Assembly (NCBI GenBank): GCA_002383485.1
Contig: DFYY01000012.1
Location: forward strand, 1-64,000
DNA length: 64,000 nucleotides
Reading direction: 5' to 3'
Origin: Bacteroidales bacterium UBA4070
GTDB taxonomy: Bacteria; Bacteroidota; Bacteroidia; Bacteroidales; VadinHA17
Shown here one piece after another: positions 58,039 to 64,000 of the stretch. Position numbers and translations under genes: made by a program. The notes under the pieces are model-generated. The model was not told where the DNA came from and did not search any database. It was given only the letters and a program-made list of their open reading frames with translations. The number at the start of each line of letters is the position of its first letter. The stretch's first letter is position 1.

Positions 58039-60660
58039 ATGATTTGGATCATCAGGCTGCCGGCTTTATTGATCATGGCAGTGCTGCTCTCATGCAGCGG
58101 AAGTCATCTTATTGATGACAACTCTTTGCGAAAAGCAATAACTGACGACTTCAGGTCGCGGTCTGAGATTCACGGAACTGTCCGCAGTGATCTGTTCGGC
58201 ATGGCTGACACCATAAGGGATAGTGAACTGCGTGAGGCTGTAATCTTCCTGCTTGCATACATGCCACTGAGCGATATGGCTGTATATGAACCGGATTACC
58301 TGGCGGCCAATGCCTCCACTGCCATTCGTTCAAGGAACGAGATGCCATGGGGAGAGAAAGTCCCGGTTGATATCTTCCTGAATTTTGTTCTTCCGACGCG
58401 GGTAAACAATGAGAACCCTGATGACTTCAGGACTGTGTATTACACCGAACTGAAGGATCGTGTTCAGGGATTGGGTGCCATGGAGGCCGCACTTGAAATA
58501 AACAGGTGGTGTCATGAGAAGGTTGCCTACCAGGCTGCCGATTCACGCACATCATCACCCCTGGCTACGATGCTGTCTGCCCGGGGACGGTGCGGTGAGG
58601 AATCCACATTCACGGTATCCGCCCTTCGGGCAGTGTGCATACCGGCACGACAGGTATACACGCCGCGCTGGGCGCATACAAATGACAATCACGCATGGGT
58701 TGAGTTCTGGATTGACGGTGCATGGCATTATCTTGGAGCTTGCGAGCCAGAGCCTGTGCCGGACCGCGGATGGTTCACGGAACCGGCCAGGAGAGCAATG
58801 CTGGTTCACACGAACGCCTTCGGCTATTATGGAGGAGATGAAAGGGTTATCAGGAAGGAACGGCTATTTACCGAGATAAATACCCTCGGGCGCTACGCTG
58901 AGACCAAAGAGCTGAAGGTCAGAGTGAAGGATACCTCCGGCAAACTGGTCCGGGGTGCCATGGCCGGATACTTGCTTTACAACTATGCGGAGTTTTATCC
59001 TCTTGCCAGGCTGGAATGTGACAGCAGTGGCGAGTGCAGCCTCCTCACCGGATTCGGTACTCTGCTGATCTGGGCTGATGACGGGGAACAATCCGGTTTT
59101 GTGCTGGCATCTCCCTCAGATACAATTGTCGAAGTTACAATAGATTCTGAATTCCGGACAACGCCTTTCACTGAATTTCTCCTGGCACCACCGGTTCCTG
59201 AGCCATTTCCGGGTATTGATCCTGAGCAAGTGCGGATAAATAATAAGTTACTCAGAAGGGGCGACAGCATCAGACAATCATACATAAATACATGGATGGC
59301 GGATATCAGCGCAGAGGATATTGCACATGAAGCAGGTCTTCAGGCTGAAACCGTAAGCCGGCTGCTGACGTCATCTATGGGCAATTACAGGGCTGTGGCC
59401 GGGTTTATTGAAGGAGCAGGAGAGAGGGCCGGACTGGCTACCCGGATACTTGAAAACATTTCCGGTAAGGACCTTCGGGACACACCTGCCGCTGTGCTTG
59501 CCGATCACCTTGCAAATGCACCTGAACCGGCGCCGGGAACAGATACCGCACTGTATGACAGATATGTACTGTCACCCAGAATCTCTGACGAACTGCTGTC
59601 GGCCTTCAGGACTGCATTCCGGGATCTGCCATCAGACCTGACGGAGTCATTCCGGACCGATCCTTCCTCTGCAGTGGCATGGATTGATACGGCTATTGTG
59701 ATAACTGATACTGAGAACCATTATGCCACACCTCTGATTCCTGCCGGGGTACTGAGGCTCAGAATAGCTGACAGTCACTCCAGGGATATATTTTTTGTGG
59801 CTCTTTGCCGCAGCCTCGGCATCCCCTCACGGCTCTCCCCGGGAATGCGAAGGCCCCAATACCATATGGCCGGAGAATGGCATGACGTGCGGTTTGACGG
59901 GGAGCCAGGGTCATCTGAAACACCAGCCTTCATCACCTTTATAAATGAATCCCGCATGGACGGGTCAGCGGAACCGGAGTATCATGTCAATTTCACGCTT
60001 GCACTCTGTGAGAAAGGCAGGTTCAGGACCATTGATTACGGATACGGAAAGAAAATCAGTGACATGACTGAACGCATTCCCCTTGACCCGGGGACCTATA
60101 TGCTTACAATCGGAAACAGGAATGATGCCGGCAACGTTATGACCTCGGTCACATTCCTGGAACTTAATCCCGGAGAAGATCTGCCGGTAAAGGTTATCAT
60201 CCCTGATTTTCCTGAAGAAAACGCCGCAGGATTCTCTATAAGTCTTGATCACACACTGACCTCCGTGTCAGGGGCAAAGGCCCCGCTGGATTCAATCTCC
60301 GGCAGAGGAGTGGTACTGGTCTGGATCGAACCGGGAAGGGAACCAACAAGGCACCTTCTGAATGATATACCGGCTCTGAAACATGAATTTGACAGTTGGG
60401 GAGGGTGGTTTGTATTTCTCACAGATCCGGAAAGAACTCCGGGTGGATATAACCCTGAATCTGTTACAGGCACTCCGGTGAATGCATTTTTTGCTACTGA
60501 TCCGGGGTTGGAGTTCCTGTCAACGGTTCCCGGGAAAAAACCTGAAGAGAGACTATGGCCGGTAGTCCTCTATTGCGACGGAGCCGGAAAAGTTCTCTTC
60601 TCATCCGAGGGATACCGGATCGGTACAGGCCAGCTCTTGCTCAGGAAAATCAGAAACTGA
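58039..60660 (+). CDS. Transglutaminase-like lipoprotein with degenerate second domain
   Basis: 873 residues. Lipobox VLLSC then SGSH. The first transglutaminase-like domain has Cys near 184 (ARGRCGEESTF), His near 218 (NDNHAWVEFW) and an acidic end GACEPEP. Residues 285-370 are a beta domain. A second, weaker transglutaminase-like part lies near 590-620 (FFVALCRSLGIPSRLSPG, then GEWHDVRF). The last 110 residues resemble a thioredoxin fold without cysteines (GVVLVWIEPGREP; WPVVLYCDGAGKVLFSSEGY). It probably acts on cell-surface peptides or glycoproteins. It lies 6 bp from both neighbours. Confidence 0.8.
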   Translation: MIWIIRLPALLIMAVLLSCSGSHLIDDNSLRKAITDDFRSRSEIHGTVRSDLFGMADTIRDSELREAVIFLLAYMPLSDMAVYEPDYLAANASTAIRSRNEMPWGEKVPVDIFLNFVLPTRVNNENPDDFRTVYYTELKDRVQGLGAMEAALEINRWCHEKVAYQAADSRTSSPLATMLSARGRCGEESTFTVSALRAVCIPARQVYTPRWAHTNDNHAWVEFWIDGAWHYLGACEPEPVPDRGWFTEPARRAMLVHTNAFGYYGGDERVIRKERLFTEINTLGRYAETKELKVRVKDTSGKLVRGAMAGYLLYNYAEFYPLARLECDSSGECSLLTGFGTLLIWADDGEQSGFVLASPSDTIVEVTIDSEFRTTPFTEFLLAPPVPEPFPGIDPEQVRINNKLLRRGDSIRQSYINTWMADISAEDIAHEAGLQAETVSRLLTSSMGNYRAVAGFIEGAGERAGLATRILENISGKDLRDTPAAVLADHLANAPEPAPGTDTALYDRYVLSPRISDELLSAFRTAFRDLPSDLTESFRTDPSSAVAWIDTAIVITDTENHYATPLIPAGVLRLRIADSHSRDIFFVALCRSLGIPSRLSPGMRRPQYHMAGEWHDVRFDGEPGSSETPAFITFINESRMDGSAEPEYHVNFTLALCEKGRFRTIDYGYGKKISDMTERIPLDPGTYMLTIGNRNDAGNVMTSVTFLELNPGEDLPVKVIIPDFPEENAAGFSISLDHTLTSVSGAKAPLDSISGRGVVLVWIEPGREPTRHLLNDIPALKHEFDSWGGWFVFLTDPERTPGGYNPESVTGTPVNAFFATDPGLEFLSTVPGKKPEERLWPVVLYCDGAGKVLFSSEGYRIGTGQLLLRKIRN

Positions 60661-60666
60661 ATCTAT

Positions 60667-62859
60667 ATGAAAAGTCTCTTTCCGGTTGTTGCATCCGCGA
60701 TGATGGCAATGGTGTCATGCACGTCACCCTCACAGGGTGATCTCACACAGTTTGTTGATCCTTTCATCGGCACGGCTGCCCACGGTCATGTCTTCCCCGG
60801 TGCGACCACTCCGTTCGGCATGGTGCAGCTCAGTCCCGACAACGGTACTTCAGGATGGGACTGGTGCTCGGGGTATAACTATTCTGACTCACTCATTGCA
60901 GGCTTCAGTCATACCCATCTCAGCGGCACCGGGATTGGCGACCTGTGTGACATTTTATTTTTGCCATCTATGCATACATTCAGTCTCACTTTGCCTGACA
61001 GTACATATTCACTGGCGAAGCTGAACAGGACCCTCTTTTCACATGAGGCGGAGCAGGCCTGTCCGGGTTATTATGCCGTAGCCCTTTCCAGTGGGGTTGA
61101 TGCAGAGCTGACAGCCACACCCCGTTGTGGTGTTCAGAGGTATACCGCGGTCATGGATGGTATCATGAGCGTTTTGGTAGACCTTGGCTTTGCCATTAAC
61201 TGGGACAGGCCTGTGGATTGCAGGCTTGAGTGGGATGGTCGCACTCTTGCCGGCAGGCGCATCTCTGCCGGATGGGCTGAGAAACAGTATCTCTTTTTCT
61301 CCTCGGAGTTTTCAGCGAAGCCTGAATCTGTCACCATGGTTGATGCAGGAACCATCACCGGTGCAACAGAGGCAGAAGGCCGCAATATAGCCTGCATCCT
61401 TACTTTCGGGATGAAGAAGGGGGAGGAACTGATCATCCGTACCGGTCTTTCCGCTGTGGATGAGTCCGGTGCAAAGAATAACCTGGCAACTGAGATGACC
61501 GGCTGGGATTTTGCCGGAGTAGCGGCGGCAGCCCGGCAGGCATGGCAGAAGCGCCTTCAGGTAATCCGAGCCGAATCAACTGACTCCGCACTTCTCCGGG
61601 TGTTCTACACCTCATTGTACCATACTATGATCGCACCAAATCTTTACAATGACACAGATGGCAGGTACAGGGGCACTGACGGAGGAATACACAATGCCGA
61701 AGGATTTACCAATTATACTGTCTTCTCACTCTGGGACACATACCGTGCCGCCCATCCGCTTTTTACAATTACCGTTCCTGAGATGGTGCCGGACTTCATC
61801 AATACAATGCTCAACATCAGGGAAGAGCAGGGGAAGTTGCCCGTATGGTCGTTGGCCGGCAATGAAACCAACTGCATGATCGGCTACCATGCCGTACCGG
61901 TGCTGGCAGATGCCGTACACAAGAAATTTACCGGTTTTGATTATGGGGCAGCTCTTGACGCATCTGTCCATTCGGCCTCGCTTGACTTTCGCGGGCTGGA
62001 TCATTACCGCAATTTTGGATATATACCATCCGAACTGGAGAATGAATCTGTGGCCAAGACTATGGAGTACAGCATTGATGACTGGTGTATCTCACAGATG
62101 GCATCAGACATGGGTATGCAGGATCTGGCCTCCCGGTTCCAGGAGAGGTCACGAAATTACCGTAACCTGTTTGACATCACTATCCTTTTTGTCAGGGGCA
62201 GGATGAGTGACGGAACCTGGAGACCTGATTTTGATCCGCTCTACTCTCATCACACCCGTTCAGACTTTACGGAGGGCAACGGATGGCAGTACTCCTGGCT
62301 CGCACCTCATGACGTTGACGGACTGATATCACTCTTCGGAGGGAAGGAGGTCTTTCTCCACAGGCTCGATTCTCTTTTCACTGTAAATGAAGAGGTTAAG
62401 GGAGAAAACCGCTCACCTGACATCAGCGGACTGATTGGTCAGTATGCTCACGGGAACGAACCGTCGCATCATATCGCCTACTTTTTTACTATGGCCGGTG
62501 CACCGGAAAGGACTGAAACGATGGTGCGCAGGATCATGAATGAGATGTACACAGACGCAAAGGATGGTATATGCGGGAACGAGGACTGCGGTCAGATGTC
62601 AGCCTGGTATGTCTTCTCCGCCATGGGTTTCTACCCGGTCAACCCGGCTGACGGCCGTTTCATCATTGGGAGTCCCGTACTGGACAGGGCCTCTGTGACA
62701 CTTCCCGGAGGGAAGCAGTTCACCGTTGTTGCAGAGGGCAACTCTCCGTCCGCCGTCAATGTTTCTTCACTTTTTTTCAACGGAGAGAAGCTTGAGCGCA
62801 ACTATATAACCTATGAGGAGGTTATGGCCGGCGGGGAGCTCAGATTCGTGATGAAATAA
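60667..62859 (+). CDS. GH92 family glycosidase (alpha-mannosidase type)
   Basis: 730 residues with a lipobox (MAMVSC then TSPS). GH92 signatures: FVDPFIGT near 31, GHVFPGATTPFGMVQLSPDN near 40, GFSHTHLSGTG near 79, WSLAGNETNCMIGYHAVPV near 398 and GNEDCGQMSAWYVFSAMGFY near 640. Known members are calcium-dependent exo-alpha-mannosidases acting on N-glycans and related mannose chains. The linkage preference is not readable. As the third gene after lacI and the transglutaminase-like gene it suggests a glycoprotein-degrading operon, though no SusCD pair is present. Confidence 0.92.
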   Translation: MKSLFPVVASAMMAMVSCTSPSQGDLTQFVDPFIGTAAHGHVFPGATTPFGMVQLSPDNGTSGWDWCSGYNYSDSLIAGFSHTHLSGTGIGDLCDILFLPSMHTFSLTLPDSTYSLAKLNRTLFSHEAEQACPGYYAVALSSGVDAELTATPRCGVQRYTAVMDGIMSVLVDLGFAINWDRPVDCRLEWDGRTLAGRRISAGWAEKQYLFFSSEFSAKPESVTMVDAGTITGATEAEGRNIACILTFGMKKGEELIIRTGLSAVDESGAKNNLATEMTGWDFAGVAAAARQAWQKRLQVIRAESTDSALLRVFYTSLYHTMIAPNLYNDTDGRYRGTDGGIHNAEGFTNYTVFSLWDTYRAAHPLFTITVPEMVPDFINTMLNIREEQGKLPVWSLAGNETNCMIGYHAVPVLADAVHKKFTGFDYGAALDASVHSASLDFRGLDHYRNFGYIPSELENESVAKTMEYSIDDWCISQMASDMGMQDLASRFQERSRNYRNLFDITILFVRGRMSDGTWRPDFDPLYSHHTRSDFTEGNGWQYSWLAPHDVDGLISLFGGKEVFLHRLDSLFTVNEEVKGENRSPDISGLIGQYAHGNEPSHHIAYFFTMAGAPERTETMVRRIMNEMYTDAKDGICGNEDCGQMSAWYVFSAMGFYPVNPADGRFIIGSPVLDRASVTLPGGKQFTVVAEGNSPSAVNVSSLFFNGEKLERNYITYEEVMAGGELRFVMK

Positions 62860-62915
62860 CCAGCCTGTTATCACATTGTTGATAATTATTAGGGATAATT
62901 ATCGCTCCTGAGTAT

Positions 62916-62923
62916 TACCTTTG
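62916..62923 (+). promoter_or_regulatory. -7 element before the cobalamin riboswitch
   Basis: TACCTTTG matches TAnnTTTG; transcription would start near 62930, at the 5' edge of the riboswitch. Confidence 0.6.
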
Positions 62924-62929
62924 TCTTAT

Positions 62930-63112
62930 TCTGGTGCTGCCGGTATTTCGGCAGTGAAAAGGGAACCCTGTGAGAATCAGGGACAGTACCCGCTGCTGTG
63001 AAGCCCGTTCCGTCGCAAGACGGATCATTACAGCCGGAATTCCCGCCACTGTTCGCCATCTGGCGGACGGGAAGGCCCGGTTAGTAGGGATGAGTCAGAA
63101 GACCTGCCAGAA
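62930..63112 (+). promoter_or_regulatory. Cobalamin (B12) riboswitch
   Basis: The element has the conserved parts of the cobalamin riboswitch in order: GGGAACCCTGTGAGAATCAG (62969-62988), CCCGCTGCTGTGAAGCCC, a variable stem loop, GCCACTG-like core and GGGAAGGCCCGG, and the B12 box GAGTCAGAAGACCTGCC near 63091-63107. It precedes the btuB-like gene by about 40 bases and should repress it when cobalamin is plentiful. Confidence 0.93.
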
Positions 63113-63148
63113 GGTATCCTGTTGAAGGAGCTTTCGGGAATAAAAGTC

Positions 63149-64000
63149 ATGATAAAGAGGTTATCAGCCTATATCATCCCTGCGTCTCTGAGACGCCTGC
63201 CGCTTTCAGCGGTTGCAGCAATGCTGCTTGTTCTTGTTCCGTTTACCGTAGGTGCGCAGGACATTTTCAGCGAGGATACTGTAAATATAAATGCAGTCAC
63301 CGTCACTGCCCGGGCGGCAGCACGGGTTACCCCATATACTGTGGTAGAGATTGACCCTGATCTGATTTCACGCCGTAAGGGAGATGACATGGCAACACTG
63401 CTTCAGTCTTCAAGCCTGCTATATGTAAAACGGTACGGTAATCACGGACTGGCATCAGTTTCAGTCAGGGGGCTTTCAGGCAGCCACACCCTTGTGACCT
63501 GGAACGGAATGCCGGTCAACGCACCCGGCAATGGATACAGTGACTTCACGGTTATCCCGGTTGTGGCAGCTTCGTCAGTACAGATCACATCAGGCGGCTC
63601 TGACCTGAATGACCTTTCCGGCTACCTTGGAGGCAAGGTGGAACTCTCCTCAAAGCCGCTCTTCGGGTCAGGAACTGAAGCCTCGATGAGCCTCAGTGCA
63701 GGGAGCTACGGTGACTATGGCTCGTCGGCAGTGCTTACGCCGGGCGGGACTAATTTATCTGTCAGGGCCGGCGGATGGGCAAATAAATCACGAAACGATT
63801 TTCTCTTCATCAACCGTGATGCACCGGGAGGAGAGGCACTCATGCGAAGAACCAACGCAGCCTTCTCATCCGGAGGTTTTACAGGTGATATTTTTTACCG
63901 GACTGATTACTCCAGGATAAGCATGCATGTCTGGTTCAGCGACACGGAACGCGAGCTTCCCGGGCCGGTGACAACGGTACAGCAGGATTTCAACGAGAGG
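63149..64000 (+). CDS. btuB: BtuB-like TonB receptor (5' part, cut by window end)
   Basis: The frame is open from ATG 63149 to the window end (284 codons). Signal peptide with VAAMLLVLVPFTVGAQ; a TonB-box-like INAVTVTARAA near 50; a plug domain with DDMATLLQSSSLLYVKRYG, SVSVRGLSGSHTLVTWNGMP and SGGSDLNDLSGYLGG near 150. It lacks the carboxypeptidase-regulatory domain of SusC receptors. With the cobalamin riboswitch upstream it is most likely a corrinoid transporter. The C-terminal barrel lies beyond 64000. Confidence 0.85.
   Translation, partial: MIKRLSAYIIPASLRRLPLSAVAAMLLVLVPFTVGAQDIFSEDTVNINAVTVTARAAARVTPYTVVEIDPDLISRRKGDDMATLLQSSSLLYVKRYGNHGLASVSVRGLSGSHTLVTWNGMPVNAPGNGYSDFTVIPVVAASSVQITSGGSDLNDLSGYLGGKVELSSKPLFGSGTEASMSLSAGSYGDYGSSAVLTPGGTNLSVRAGGWANKSRNDFLFINRDAPGGEALMRRTNAAFSSGGFTGDIFYRTDYSRISMHVWFSDTERELPGPVTTVQQDFNER

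Noticed and set aside
1..64000. CRISPR arrays, tRNA or rRNA genes, insertion sequences, prophage
   Set aside because: No spaced direct repeats, no tRNA-like folds, and no transposase, integrase or phage motifs were recognised on either strand.

Overview
This 64 kb window reads as chromosome of a Bacteroidota bacterium, probably an anaerobic or microaerophilic member of the Bacteroidales/Marinilabiliales type. The signs are repeated TAnnTTTG (-7) promoter elements, SusC-style TonB receptors with an N-terminal carboxypeptidase-regulatory-like domain, a PorE-like OmpA/beta-propeller protein, DUF5916, DUF4293, DUF349, NamZ and GH92 proteins, RNase Y, and a cobalamin riboswitch in front of a btuB-like gene. 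No transposase, integrase, tRNA, rRNA or CRISPR array was recognised. The right edge cuts the btuB-like gene.

Region 1 (1-11.4 kb) is a redox and sulfur-trafficking island. A DUF89 / radical-SAM / HdrC-like / HdrB-like operon runs rightward. A DUF5320 protein, a DUF134 regulator and a long leftward operon face it: DsrE-like, TusA-like, MvhD-like, QmoA-like HdrA, QmoB-like HdrA, winged-helix protein, QmoC-like membrane subunit. Together they encode a membrane-linked heterodisulfide-reductase-like complex with its own sulfur carriers. A perfect 14-bp palindrome (TGAACATATGTTCA) sits in two of the promoters. The adjacent Crp/Fnr-family gene carries a near-ideal CRP operator over its own predicted start of transcription.

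Region 2 (11.4-19 kb) holds an AsmA-like protein, then a TonB receptor plus a Big_2/beta-helix lipoprotein. That pair lies behind six 7-mers in 11-bp register, which looks like a Pho-box array. Region 3 (19-42.7 kb) is mostly housekeeping: rplS, a C69 dipeptidase, cutC, a nucleotidyltransferase, an M23 peptidase, zapA, a candidate structured ncRNA, rny, wecB, a nucleoside phosphorylase, DUF5916, pyrBI, YigZ, TauE, NamZ, two phosphatases, queE and a PorE-like protein.

Region 4 (42.7-50.8 kb) is the most unusual part. It contains a 45-aa peptide gene, too short for ordinary gene finding, with a textbook double-glycine leader; a C39-peptidase ABC exporter able in principle to cleave such leaders; a TPR-CHAT protease-like membrane protein; an ECF sigma factor; a transmembrane anti-sigma-like TPR protein; and a sensorless histidine kinase. 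I propose that these form one peptide-secretion and envelope-signalling system.

Region 5 (50.8-64 kb) holds a small membrane protein, a DUF349 protein with a 30-bp coding minisatellite, pyrG-yidC, a LacI regulator followed by a transglutaminase-like lipoprotein and a GH92 glycosidase (one tight operon), and the cobalamin riboswitch with the btuB-like receptor. Functions come from motif recognition by eye; no database search was possible.
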